Below, in pieces: positions 15,638-24,235 of a stretch of DNA of 36,831 nt (positions are counted from its first letter, which is position 1; the number at the start of each line of letters is the position of its first letter). The notes beneath the pieces were generated by a model, which was not told the DNA's origin, searched no databases, and was given only the letters and a program-made list of their open reading frames with translations. This DNA is from Treponema sp. (lineage in GTDB: Bacteria > Spirochaetota > Spirochaetia > Treponematales > Treponemataceae): assembly GCA_017446265.1 (NCBI GenBank), contig JAFSRD010000022.1:1-36831 (forward strand). The letters are read 5' to 3'. The position numbers and the translations under genes are program-made.

Positions 15638-16744
15638 TTATTTTTTCAAAACAAAAAGATATTCGCTAACATACATATCTCTCTGCTGTAAATTTCTTCC
15701 ACCGCGAAACGTATTGTATTTAATTTTTATAGTTTTTAGATTTCCGTATTTTTTTAGCATTTTTAACATTTCGTCAAAAGTTATAAATCCTTCAGAGTTA
15801 TACGAAATAATTAAAAACTTTGCGCGCAAATTGCAAATTATTTCTTCCATACATTTTAATGCAGTGTGCGCCTTATTAAATGCAGAGCGATTCCAATCTT
15901 GAGTTATGCCGCTTACATTGCTTATTTCAACATCAAGTTTATTTTTTAGAATAAGATTTAGCATAAAATAATTTGAACCATAGGGATGCTGATTATAAGG
16001 CGGATCAAGGTATGCAATATCTATGTTTTTTAACTCTTTAGAAAGTTCAACTGCATCCTTTTGGTAGATTTCCAAATCACAAGAAAAATTACTAAATACA
16101 GGTTCCTTTAGTTCTATTCTTCCCAAAATGCGAGGAAGCGCGTCTTTTCCTGCAGCTCCAAAGCATCCGATTCCTGTATTTTTATCTTTGTAAAATCCTT
16201 TGAAAATGCCACTCGTATTTACATGAATTGAGGCTTCTGTAATTAGCGGTGCAAGAAAAAATTTTTTTAAGTGGTGTTCTGCAACAACTTCATCAATCAA
16301 CTTTCTGTACGTGTCAATTAAAAGTGCGTTTTCATGTGTATAAAAAACTCGCTCACCTTTTTGGATATTTTTATCATCCTGTGGTGCATAGTTTTTAGAA
16401 ATTATTCCCTCGTATTTTTCTTTTGCACACAAGTCTTCTATTTTTGATATTAACGTACTGCACACTTCTTTGGGGTAGTCTTTTTTATTTGAAAGATAGC
16501 AACTGTTTATTAAAGTTGAATAATTTTCTAAGTCGTTTACGACTAATGTTGATGAATATTTTTTTAACATTCGAGCAACAATCCCAGAGCCAGAAAATAA
16601 ATCTGCACAATTAAATTTTTCTCTGCCAAGCTGCATCGAAATTTCTTTTACTTCGGTTTCTATGTTGCCAAGTAAACTTCTCTTATTTCCAAGATATGTA
16701 ATTATTTGAGTTTGCAAAAAATCTTTATTTTCTTCGTTGTTCAT
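15638..16744 (-). CDS. D12-class N6-adenine DNA methyltransferase, apparently solitary
   Basis: 368 residues. The opening YLGNKRSLLGNI, motif I ADLFSGSG, motif IV YLDPPYNQHPYGSNYFMLN and later ISYNSEGF place it in the D12 (alpha) adenine methyltransferase family, closest in feel to FokI/StsI-type enzymes. DPPY indicates N6-adenine. No endonuclease gene lies nearby, so it may be an orphan regulator of gene expression or the remnant of a restriction system. It sits 53 bp after rex and 14 bp before serC in the same operon, an odd place for a methylase. The DNA is AT-rich. No clear Shine-Dalgarno sequence precedes the ATG. Confidence 0.85.
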   Translation of the reverse strand: MNNEENKDFLQTQIITYLGNKRSLLGNIETEVKEISMQLGREKFNCADLFSGSGIVARMLKKYSSTLVVNDLENYSTLINSCYLSNKKDYPKEVCSTLISKIEDLCAKEKYEGIISKNYAPQDDKNIQKGERVFYTHENALLIDTYRKLIDEVVAEHHLKKFFLAPLITEASIHVNTSGIFKGFYKDKNTGIGCFGAAGKDALPRILGRIELKEPVFSNFSCDLEIYQKDAVELSKELKNIDIAYLDPPYNQHPYGSNYFMLNLILKNKLDVEISNVSGITQDWNRSAFNKAHTALKCMEEIICNLRAKFLIISYNSEGFITFDEMLKMLKKYGNLKTIKIKYNTFRGGRNLQQRDMYVSEYLFVLKK

Positions 16745-16797
16745 ATTTTTTTAACGTATACTTTTTTGAAAAAAACACCGTTCCGTTTTCTTCAGTT

Positions 16798-17424
16798 TTA
16801 CTCGCTAGAGTTTTCTCCTCTTACAAAAAGAAGTTTTAACAGTGTTACAGGAGAAGCGTTTTCAAGAGCAACTGTTTTTGGCACCTTAAGCGTTACATCT
16901 GTATAATTTACGATTCCTCGTATTCGGCAATTTGAAAGACGCTCTGCAATAGATAACGCCTCTTCATTTTTTGTTGCTAAAATTGCCCAGTCAATACGCT
17001 CTGCTTTTATAACAGTTTCTAGCCTTGAAGCAGGATAGAGTGGAAAAGTTGAATGCAAAATCTCAGTACGATTCACGTTTGAGTCAAAACCGGCAACAAT
17101 CGTAAATCCACTTTTTTCAAAAATGCCCTCATCAAGAAAAGCCGCTCCCAGTCTTCCTAAACCTACAATGCACGCCCTTTCTTTTTTGTCTAAAACATAA
17201 TTTGGCAAAAAACCAAGAAGTGCGTTTTGCAATTCTTTTACATCGTAGCCGTTTGAAAAACCTTTTGAAAAACCAATGGATGCAATGTCATGTCGAATGA
17301 GCGAATCTTTACATCCTAAAAGTGTGCTCAACGTCTTTGAGGTAACTCTACCCGTCATGCGAGACAGCAAATGTTCTAATAGCACAAGACGCCTTTTCGT
17401 TGGCTCTGAAATTCCTTCCCTCAT
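16798..17424 (-). CDS. rex: Redox-sensing transcriptional repressor Rex
   Basis: 208 residues. An N-terminal winged helix (SEPTKRRLVLLEHLLSRM, SLIRHDIASIGFSKG) is followed by a Rossmann domain with GLGRLG (88-93), FDSNVNR and a C-terminal swap helix ending in GENSSE. Rex binds DNA when NADH is low and releases it when NADH rises, typically controlling fermentation and NADH-oxidising genes. I chose ATG 17424, which has GAGG 6 nt upstream and gives the family length; a TTG at 17466 would add 14 residues but has no proper ribosome site. A Rex-box-like sequence is found upstream at 17535-17552, suggesting autoregulation together with the serC-serA operon downstream. Confidence 0.9.
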   Translation of the reverse strand: MREGISEPTKRRLVLLEHLLSRMTGRVTSKTLSTLLGCKDSLIRHDIASIGFSKGFSNGYDVKELQNALLGFLPNYVLDKKERACIVGLGRLGAAFLDEGIFEKSGFTIVAGFDSNVNRTEILHSTFPLYPASRLETVIKAERIDWAILATKNEEALSIAERLSNCRIRGIVNYTDVTLKVPKTVALENASPVTLLKLLFVRGENSSE

Positions 17425-17534
17425 CTGTTGCCTCAAATCGTATATGCTTGCGTATGTATGCGTCAATCCCTAAAAAGTGCCAGTTTATAATAAAAAGCAA
17501 AATTCTTCGAAAAAAAGTGAAAAATGTGCAATCA

Positions 17535-17552
17535 TTGTGAAATATTTAACAG
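17535..17552. promoter_or_regulatory. Rex operator candidate
   Basis: TTGTGAAATATTTAACAG matches the known Rex consensus TTGTGAAATATTTCACAA at 16 of 18 positions, both mismatches in one half-site. It lies about 110 bp upstream of the rex start codon; the gap also contains TATAAA-like -10 candidates near 17485. Confidence 0.7.
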
Positions 17553-17570
17553 TAATTAGCCAAACAGGTG

Positions 17571-18278
17571 CTATCGTTCAACTCTTGCTGCTTCAACCAT
17601 GTAGCGAATCAAAACACCCGTATCGTCTTCCATCGTTTTTGAAATAACAAATATGAGGCTTGTGCCCAATCTGTCGCAAAATATTTTTTCAATTCTATAG
17701 TCGGTAACGCCTTTTCGCACAATATCGGGCGAACCAATTTTTTGACGGCTCACAACGCTGCCATGCTCATCACGTTTTTCAAGCATGATATAAAACGATG
17801 AGCGCGCGTTTTTGCCATTGCCGCTGACAGTAGGCACAAGGTCTATGCAATACGTTGCCGCGCTGCCAAGTGTTCCTGCAAAATCTTTGAACACAATTTG
17901 GTCTGTACCGCGCTTTGTCTCATCGCTGCAAATGTAAAGCACATGTTCAGGAACTGTCTCAACGCAATTATATTTTTTTGTGACAGCATAATTTTTTGCC
18001 ACAAGTGCGTCATACACTTCCCTACCTGACTTTCCATTAGTTGCTGACGTAGGATTTGTTTTATACACTTCACCTTTAACAAAATCATTTTTTACCACGT
18101 CAACAGTATAAATCACAGCCCAGCCGCAAAACGTTTTGTCTGTTTTTCCATATTCACCGAACATGTATACGCGCCCGTCAGATGAAAAGCCTATATCTTT
18201 AAAAACCGCAGCATCTCCTGTAAATGCAGAAAAAATCACTGCAATAAAAAATAACATGCCGAAAACAATTTTCTTCAT
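17571..18278 (-). CDS. DUF2259-type predicted secreted protein
   Basis: 235 residues from ATG 18278, which has GGAGG 5-6 nt upstream (an in-frame ATG four codons earlier lacks one). A signal peptide, MKKIVFGMLFFIAVIFSAFT then GDAA, directs it to the periplasm. The mature protein starts with FKDIGFSSDGRVYMFGEYG, which I recognise as the DUF2259 family (predicted secreted proteins common in treponemes), and later has AVIYTVDVVKNDFV and CSDETKRGTDQIVF. Function unknown. It is divergent from the 18393 membrane protein; the gap of about 115 bp holds that gene's promoter. Confidence 0.75.
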   Translation of the reverse strand: MKKIVFGMLFFIAVIFSAFTGDAAVFKDIGFSSDGRVYMFGEYGKTDKTFCGWAVIYTVDVVKNDFVKGEVYKTNPTSATNGKSGREVYDALVAKNYAVTKKYNCVETVPEHVLYICSDETKRGTDQIVFKDFAGTLGSAATYCIDLVPTVSGNGKNARSSFYIMLEKRDEHGSVVSRQKIGSPDIVRKGVTDYRIEKIFCDRLGTSLIFVISKTMEDDTGVLIRYMVEAARVER

Positions 18279-18356
18279 AGCATCCTCCATGCGACATGGC
18301 CATCTGCATGCATTGAGACAGCCCCATTGTTATTTTCGGAATGATGCAATCACGTC

Positions 18357-18385
18357 TTTACTATTATTTGCGTTCAAGGTATTAT
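18357..18385 (+). promoter_or_regulatory. Promoter of the 18393 membrane protein (leaderless type)
   Basis: TTTACT (18357-18362), a 17-bp spacer, TATTAT (18380-18385), then 7 nt to ATG 18393. No Shine-Dalgarno sequence is present. Confidence 0.55.
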
Positions 18386-18392
18386 TGCATAC

Positions 18393-19208
18393 ATGACGCT
18401 AAAAACGCGCAACGTTTTTTTCATCGTACTGTTCGCATGTTTTTTCGCCGCGCTCATTACTAATTTTGCGTTGCTTTTTTACAACATGTACAGCGGTTCG
18501 CTCATTGAACCAGATACATTTCCTGCTGCACACATTTCAGGATTTTATGCAACGCGCTATTCGTTTGCCGCTGTTATACTGTCACTTTTTTTATTTCTGC
18601 TGTATGCCACGCTCGGCAGCATATATTTATATATTCAATTTGAAAAAACACAGTCTCTCGAAGTGATTTTTTTTGCTGTCTTTTTAATCGGCTGCGCAAT
18701 AGAAGCAGTCAGATTATACGTTCCATTTTTCAATCTCTGGCATTCACTCTCAACGCTGCTCATATTTACAGGACGCGCTGTGTTGTTTGGACGCACTGTC
18801 GCGCCTGCCGCACTTTTATTCAATGCTGTTTTTAGCGGTACAGAACAGCGGCAAAACATTGAGCGCAATCTAATTGTGTTGCTCGTCATTTCAATAACGA
18901 TGGCAACATTGATCCCGCTCAACACGGCAATCGTTTTACCCAATTTTTGCATTCACTGGGGAGCAAGTAAAACTATACTCACTATGCGCATGCTCATTAT
19001 GGCAGCAGCAGTGCTTTCAGTCTTTATCAACATGAGGACGATGGGAACAAAAGAAAAAGCACCGTATGGATTTTTATCATTGACTGTCGGATACGCAATA
19101 TGCTGCATTGCAAATTCCTTTGCCGCGGTGATTATTGGAAATATATTATTGTACGCCGGTACCGCAATATATCTCGGCAGCTTGCACCGCAAATACTTAT
19201 GGCAATAG
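18393..19208 (+). CDS. Polytopic membrane protein of unknown function
   Basis: 271 residues with about seven or eight hydrophobic helices spread along the whole length, starting at residue 9. Short loops contain RYSFAA, EAVRLYVPFFNLWHS and GTEQRQNIERN. The arrangement of alternating helices and a conserved-looking EAVRLY helix is vaguely like 7TM sensor modules, but I do not recognise the family. Its 3' end overlaps the 3' end of the convergent lipid-kinase-like gene by 12 bp. The start follows a promoter by only 7 nt. Confidence 0.65.
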   Translation: MTLKTRNVFFIVLFACFFAALITNFALLFYNMYSGSLIEPDTFPAAHISGFYATRYSFAAVILSLFLFLLYATLGSIYLYIQFEKTQSLEVIFFAVFLIGCAIEAVRLYVPFFNLWHSLSTLLIFTGRAVLFGRTVAPAALLFNAVFSGTEQRQNIERNLIVLLVISITMATLIPLNTAIVLPNFCIHWGASKTILTMRMLIMAAAVLSVFINMRTMGTKEKAPYGFLSLTVGYAICCIANSFAAVIIGNILLYAGTAIYLGSLHRKYLWQ

Positions 19209-19808
19209 CGCTGAAGCAAGTGCGCCAATAACAACAGGAATGACAAGATTGTCAAAATCTTTGAGCGGCATAAGTTCTACGAGCATTGCCACACTCGCAA
19301 GAATAAGCGTTATCCAGACATCTTTGCAGACAGCATATGCAGAACAAAACACTGCCACAAAACACATAAGGCTTCCGATAACAGTTTTTCCACGCGTAAA
19401 CGGAATGGTCATGCGCCCGAATAATTTCCCTGCAAGGCTTGCAAGACCGTCGCCAAACGCAAGCGCATAAATGCCAATGCGCGCCGCATCCCCTTTCCAT
19501 ATGAGTGCAGTTACAAGCACGCCAAGCACAAGCGTTACCGGACCAAGCACAAACCTATTTTCATCACGCTTGCGAGAGGCAGCCTCGGTAACATGTGCAA
19601 TTACTGGAATCTGTTTACCGCGCATACGGAGCAACTCTGAAACAACATATATGCACAGCACAATTATCAGGCACGCGAGCATTTGCCAATACGCATACGC
19701 GAGCAATGTAGGAATGAGCGCGCTGCAAAGATGGATTGATTTTCTAAAAAATTCTTTTTTTATACTATTTTTATATTGCGCGTGCGCAATGCGCGAATCA
19801 GGAATCAT
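19197..19808 (-). CDS. Dolichol kinase / phosphatidate cytidylyltransferase-like membrane enzyme
   Basis: 203-residue membrane protein of the SEC59/VTE5-like group (CTP-dependent kinases of dolichol, diacylglycerol or phytol). Signature pieces are KEFFRKSIHL near residue 18 and ALAFGDGLASLAGKLFGRM with RGKTVIGSL, the probable nucleotide-binding loop. Six or so helices are visible. Likely role: phosphorylation of a polyprenol or diacylglycerol in the inner membrane; the substrate is not readable. Its ATG overlaps the stop of the FlcA-like gene (ATGA), so it is translationally coupled to it. It also overlaps the convergent membrane-protein gene by 12 bp. Confidence 0.75.
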   Translation of the reverse strand: MIPDSRIAHAQYKNSIKKEFFRKSIHLCSALIPTLLAYAYWQMLACLIIVLCIYVVSELLRMRGKQIPVIAHVTEAASRKRDENRFVLGPVTLVLGVLVTALIWKGDAARIGIYALAFGDGLASLAGKLFGRMTIPFTRGKTVIGSLMCFVAVFCSAYAVCKDVWITLILASVAMLVELMPLKDFDNLVIPVVIGALASALLP

Positions 19809-22800
19809 TGGGTCAATTCCTTTTCACCGGTAAGTATGCGCGGAATCTCCGTATAAATTGCAGGCTCGTAGGCAGGAGTCGGATGACTCATGTAGCGCAT
19901 ATTCTGCTCCGCAAGGTTGCTTCCGCCAAGTCGCGTCATAGTCTCCTGATTTCGTGTAAGCGCATCCCATGCGCGCATGGAGATAGAAAGGTTCACCATA
20001 GCGGTTGCATTCATCTGGCTTGAGCCATTGCGGCGCGCAAGACGATGCAGCGTTACACCAAGATTGTTCGACGCTTTCAAATATAAATCGACAAACTCTG
20101 CCTGATCAGAACGAACTTGCGGAAAAAGCACACCGAGCTGCGCACGCTCATCATCAAGATTTTTAACAAGTCGCTCGTAATACCCTTGCGCCGCAATGTC
20201 GTCTGCACGGAGCGAAAGCGCATTGCCCATGGCAAGCAGCACATGATTGTCAGTTGCATTTTCTTCGCTCGCCCTGATAAATGAATTAATTGCACCCAGA
20301 TAATCGTTTCGCGAATATTGAATAAAGCCGACTCTATAGCGCAGTGAAGCTGTGTCGCAGTGCGTCTGTATTGCAGTCAAATACTCTCTCAACGCGCTGT
20401 CATAATCGCCGCGGATAAAGTAGTCTATGTCTCCTGCATCTGCGTATAGCAGTCCAATCTGTTCTGTGCCTTCAAAGCCGCTGCTTTCTTTTTCACGCTC
20501 ATACAATGCAATGCCGTCCGTGTATGCTTCTTGCGCTTTCAAATACTCTTTGCTCTTTGCATACTGCTCGCCGAGCAAGCGATACGAATCAATCTGCTTG
20601 TAGATGTCGCGCCGTCTGAGCGTCCTTGTCTGATTGAATACATTGATTGTGTGCTCAAGCATCCGCTGCGCGCGCTCATGTTCATCCATCTGAACAAAAT
20701 AGCGTGAAAGATTGTACTGCGCAATCGGATTAGACGGGTCTGCGCTTACCGCACGGTCGAGCATGTCGCGCACATCTTCAATGCGCGTGCGCAAGTATTC
20801 GTCGCTCGGCGCAAGCGGTCCGTACAACTTGTCGAGCAAGTAGCCGCTGAGTTCTGTCCAATCTTGCGCACTCAACGATTTTGCTTTTGGATAAAACCGC
20901 TCTTTGAGCTGGAGCACTTCACGCAAGTTGTCGGTGCGCACAAAGTAACGCATCATGCGCGCCATGTATAAGTCAGTTGTGCCGAACAACTGCACGAGCG
21001 ACGCATACTGCTTTCGAGCTTCTTCAAACTTTGTCGAATCTCTTTCAGTTGCCCACTCAAGATAGATGTCTCCGAGCAACAACAGCCCCTCTCTGTCGTT
21101 TATATGGTAGTCAAGCACATCGCGCTTTGCAATCTCTTCTGCTTTTTCATAATTTGCCAAGTCATCACATTCCATGCGCGCATATTCAATGCCCGCCTCT
21201 TTGTCGTGGTTAAAATAATTAAGAATGTTGCGGTACATTCGCCCAGCACGCTGATACTGTTTTTTGCTGCGGTATGCGCGCGCGTATTTGAAAAACCACT
21301 TCTTTTGCAGTTGATAGCGCGTCGCTTCAGTAAAGCGCATGTCAGACTGCGGAAACTCATCGGCTTCAATGAGCGCGTACCCCTGCTTGTACAAACTGTT
21401 TGCTTTGAGCGGATGATAAATAAAATTGCGTGTAAAAATTATCAGCGCAAACAAAACGACAAGCGCCGCAACTCCGATAATGATGCCTGGAATAATTTTA
21501 TTGCGCAACTGATATTGCAGCGACGCTTTATACGCATTGTATTCTGCAGCAGTGCGCCGCTCAAAATCACGCGGCACGGGAATTGCAATGTCGAGCATTT
21601 TTTCAAGGCTCGATGCAACTTGACGAGCAGGCGCTTTGTTGAGAATCTTTTCTACAATTTCAAACTGTGCATCGTCAGTAAACTCGTTTGCCACGAGCAA
21701 GCTTTCTACCGCAATGCGCACATTGAGCGGATATTCAGAAAGATTTGCAAGAAATTTTTTATACTGTGCGTCAGTGAGCGAATTCTTCGGCAACTTGTCG
21801 CCTTGAGCGGCCCCCTTAAAATCGGGCGTTGGAAGCTTTATGCGCCCGTGTTTATCAGTCTTTATTTCTGTCGTATCGGAAAAGCCAGGAATCTCAAAAT
21901 CCATGTTCCCGTCGCCAAATCCACCCAACTCAAAATCTGTTTTGCTTTCATCTGCAATTTGCTTGTCTGTTTCTGTAACAGTAAAATCAAGCCCATCCAT
22001 GGCAGATGTGTCAAAATGCTCAATAAGCGAAGTGTCTTCAAAACTTTCGCTTTGCGCGCTTTCGTTTTCTGCATCTGCCTCCATAAAAGACGGCATCTCG
22101 TCGTCAGGGCTTTCCATAGTGAAGTCAAATGCGTCTGTGTCAAATGCAGCTGTTTCACGTTGTTGAGCAGAAGACATATCTGCCATCTCATCGCCAGACT
22201 GCATTTCTGCGCTCCCACCATCGTCAAAATCAGCTTCTTCTCCAAGAGAAATTTCAGCAGATGATGGCGCATTACCCTCGCTGCCGTCAGCAAGAGAAGC
22301 AAAATCAAAATCGGGAAGATTAAAATCTTCGCCAATGGCTGCTCCCGCAACTGCACTTTGCTTTTCGGCAGGCTCTTGCTCCGTCGAGGCAATCATGTCG
22401 GCAGGGGGCGCATCTGTATCTATGTCGGAATCAAAAAAATCATCTGCGCTTTCGCTCGTCATGTCAATTGTCTGCGACGAAGCGCCAAAATCATCAAATG
22501 CAGATGAAAAATCGCTATCAGGCAATGCAGGCGGTTCTTCCACCCCAACAGAAAAATTACTTTCGGACGGTGCAGGCGATTCATTCGTACCAACTAAAAG
22601 ATCGACTTCGGGCAGTGCAGGTGGCGGCTGTTCTGTAGTGTCAAGCAAAAAACTCAATTCAGGCGGCAGTTCAACTTGGGCAGGTTTTTCTGGCGCCGCT
22701 TCTACGACCTCTTGCGACTCTTGCGGGAATGTCTCAACAGCCACTTCTTCGTCTTCAAACGATTCGCCGCCGAGCAAATCATCAAGGCTCATGTCAGCAA

Positions 22801-23215
22801 TAGACTGCTCTTCAGGTTCCGCTGCAACTTCTTCTTCCGCTACAGGCGCTTCCATAAACTGCGAAAGGTCAGGAAAGTTGCCGCTTGCATCAGATGCAAT
22901 AGGATTCAATATATTTGAAACATCGGGAGCCGCTTGTTCTTCAACAGCAACGCCTTCTTCAACAGGCGCGGCACTTCCTGCTCCAGTGATGTCTGAAAAA
23001 TCATCAGGAGGCGGAGCAGCTTCTGCAGCTTGCATTTCCGCTTCTGAAATTTCTGGCATGCCGAGTACAAAATCTTCCGAGTCGTCAATGTCTTTAATTG
23101 ATTTTGGCAATGGAACAACGACAGGTTTTTCACCGCGAGAAGCACGGTTTTCCGTTTCTTTGCCGAGAGCAAGAATATCCGTATTAAATTGCTTAAGCTG
23201 GCTTAACCCCGGCAT
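19805..23215 (-). CDS. FlcA-like TPR membrane protein (putative periplasmic flagellar collar)
   Basis: 1136 residues in three parts. Residues 1 to about 480 are low-complexity and strongly acidic (Ala/Glu/Asp/Ser/Pro), probably disordered and cytoplasmic. One transmembrane helix lies near 573-597 (IIPGIIIGVAALVVLFALII). The C-terminal half is helical with many TPR-like units (GYALIEADEFPQSDMRFTEA, YARAYRSKKQYQRAGRMY, AQYNLSRYFVQMDEHERAQ). This architecture resembles the Borrelia flagellar collar protein FlcA, needed for collar and stator assembly; the identification is by architecture and remembered similarity. AAGGAAT lies before the ATG. The downstream lipid-kinase-like gene is coupled. Confidence 0.65.
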   Translation of the reverse strand: MPGLSQLKQFNTDILALGKETENRASRGEKPVVVPLPKSIKDIDDSEDFVLGMPEISEAEMQAAEAAPPPDDFSDITGAGSAAPVEEGVAVEEQAAPDVSNILNPIASDASGNFPDLSQFMEAPVAEEEVAAEPEEQSIADMSLDDLLGGESFEDEEVAVETFPQESQEVVEAAPEKPAQVELPPELSFLLDTTEQPPPALPEVDLLVGTNESPAPSESNFSVGVEEPPALPDSDFSSAFDDFGASSQTIDMTSESADDFFDSDIDTDAPPADMIASTEQEPAEKQSAVAGAAIGEDFNLPDFDFASLADGSEGNAPSSAEISLGEEADFDDGGSAEMQSGDEMADMSSAQQRETAAFDTDAFDFTMESPDDEMPSFMEADAENESAQSESFEDTSLIEHFDTSAMDGLDFTVTETDKQIADESKTDFELGGFGDGNMDFEIPGFSDTTEIKTDKHGRIKLPTPDFKGAAQGDKLPKNSLTDAQYKKFLANLSEYPLNVRIAVESLLVANEFTDDAQFEIVEKILNKAPARQVASSLEKMLDIAIPVPRDFERRTAAEYNAYKASLQYQLRNKIIPGIIIGVAALVVLFALIIFTRNFIYHPLKANSLYKQGYALIEADEFPQSDMRFTEATRYQLQKKWFFKYARAYRSKKQYQRAGRMYRNILNYFNHDKEAGIEYARMECDDLANYEKAEEIAKRDVLDYHINDREGLLLLGDIYLEWATERDSTKFEEARKQYASLVQLFGTTDLYMARMMRYFVRTDNLREVLQLKERFYPKAKSLSAQDWTELSGYLLDKLYGPLAPSDEYLRTRIEDVRDMLDRAVSADPSNPIAQYNLSRYFVQMDEHERAQRMLEHTINVFNQTRTLRRRDIYKQIDSYRLLGEQYAKSKEYLKAQEAYTDGIALYEREKESSGFEGTEQIGLLYADAGDIDYFIRGDYDSALREYLTAIQTHCDTASLRYRVGFIQYSRNDYLGAINSFIRASEENATDNHVLLAMGNALSLRADDIAAQGYYERLVKNLDDERAQLGVLFPQVRSDQAEFVDLYLKASNNLGVTLHRLARRNGSSQMNATAMVNLSISMRAWDALTRNQETMTRLGGSNLAEQNMRYMSHPTPAYEPAIYTEIPRILTGEKELTQ

Positions 23216-23263
23216 ACTGTATCATTCCTTTTAGTGCCGTTTTTGAACGTCCACCCCATATTT

Positions 23264-23293
23264 ATTTTACCGCTAAAATAGCGTCCATTACAA
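23264..23293 (-). promoter_or_regulatory. Promoter of the FlcA-like gene
   Basis: On the minus strand: TTGTAA (23288-23293), an 18-bp spacer, TAAAAT (23264-23269). The leader of about 45 nt contains the ribosome site AAGGAAT (23224-23230). Confidence 0.5.
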
Positions 23294-23404
23294 GAGCATT
23301 TTTTCTCTTATCATAAATAACGGAAGATTTTGAAACTGACTTTACCAGCGCACAACATTTTTTATACGCTCAATCTTCACCGCCAACATGCCGATACAAT
23401 TAAT

Positions 23405-24142
23405 ATGAAACGCGCTCTTCTTTTGTTCGGCGTTGCGCTCTGTTTTTTTCCAATTTTTGCAGCAGACCAAACTGCCGAAGAACAATTATTTGCGTACAAC
23501 AATACTGTTCTCGAAATTTACCACGTTGGCGCGCCATATGAAATAAATAATTTTGTCGTGTTTACCGCTCCTGCAACTGCGCGCTTCACCGGCATTGCAT
23601 TTGATTTTGAAGGCTACAAAACAATTCACCCGTTCAGCATCCGCACTTTATACGACATGGATGGGAAGCCTACCGAATCTCTCATGTTTTATATTTTAAG
23701 CCGCCCTGCGCACACGCATACCATTTCGTACCGCCTTGTCATAGACGGATTATGGACCACAGACCCAGCAAACCCCGACACATATTTCGACGAAGAGACA
23801 GGCATCTTGCTTTCACGATTTACATTCAACACATACACGCCTCTTGCCGCCGCATCACAGTCGCACGTTACCGCACAGACAAATGGCAACGCAGTGCGAT
23901 TCGTTTACCGCGGCGCAAGCGGACAAAAAATCTACCTTGCAGGCTCTTTTACAAATTGGGACCCGTGGATTTATGAACTTACAGAAACAACTCGCGGATT
24001 TTATGAAATACACGTACCACTTGCACCTGGCACGTACTACTATACCTTTTATTCCGGCATGAACACGCTGCTTGATGCCACAAACTCAAACCGCGCATAC
24101 ACAAAAGACGGACGCACCGCATCTGTAATCACTGTCAAATAA
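23405..24142 (+). CDS. Exported protein with C-terminal glycogen-binding (CBM48-like) domain
   Basis: 245 residues from ATG 23405, chosen because it begins a clean signal peptide (MKRALLLFGVALCFFPIFA, then ADQ); a TTG at 23330 would bury it. The last 80 residues or so form a CBM48/AMPK-type beta sandwich: VRFVYRGASGQKIYLAGSF, TNWDPWIYEL, GFYEIHVPLAPGTYYYTF, with the two ligand Trp positions present. The middle contains a second, less clear beta domain (YRLVIDGLWTTDP is a CBM48-like turn), so it may be a tandem. Likely periplasmic; carbohydrate binding is inferred from the fold. No Shine-Dalgarno sequence is visible; TACAAT ends 4 nt before the ATG. Confidence 0.75.
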   Translation: MKRALLLFGVALCFFPIFAADQTAEEQLFAYNNTVLEIYHVGAPYEINNFVVFTAPATARFTGIAFDFEGYKTIHPFSIRTLYDMDGKPTESLMFYILSRPAHTHTISYRLVIDGLWTTDPANPDTYFDEETGILLSRFTFNTYTPLAAASQSHVTAQTNGNAVRFVYRGASGQKIYLAGSFTNWDPWIYELTETTRGFYEIHVPLAPGTYYYTFYSGMNTLLDATNSNRAYTKDGRTASVITVK

Positions 24143-24235
24143 AAATTGTTAATTACCCGTCTGTGATTTTTAAGGCGCATCGGAACTTGCCGCTGCATGC
24201 CAGATTCCCGCGGTCATTGCGCACTTCGCCTGCGC

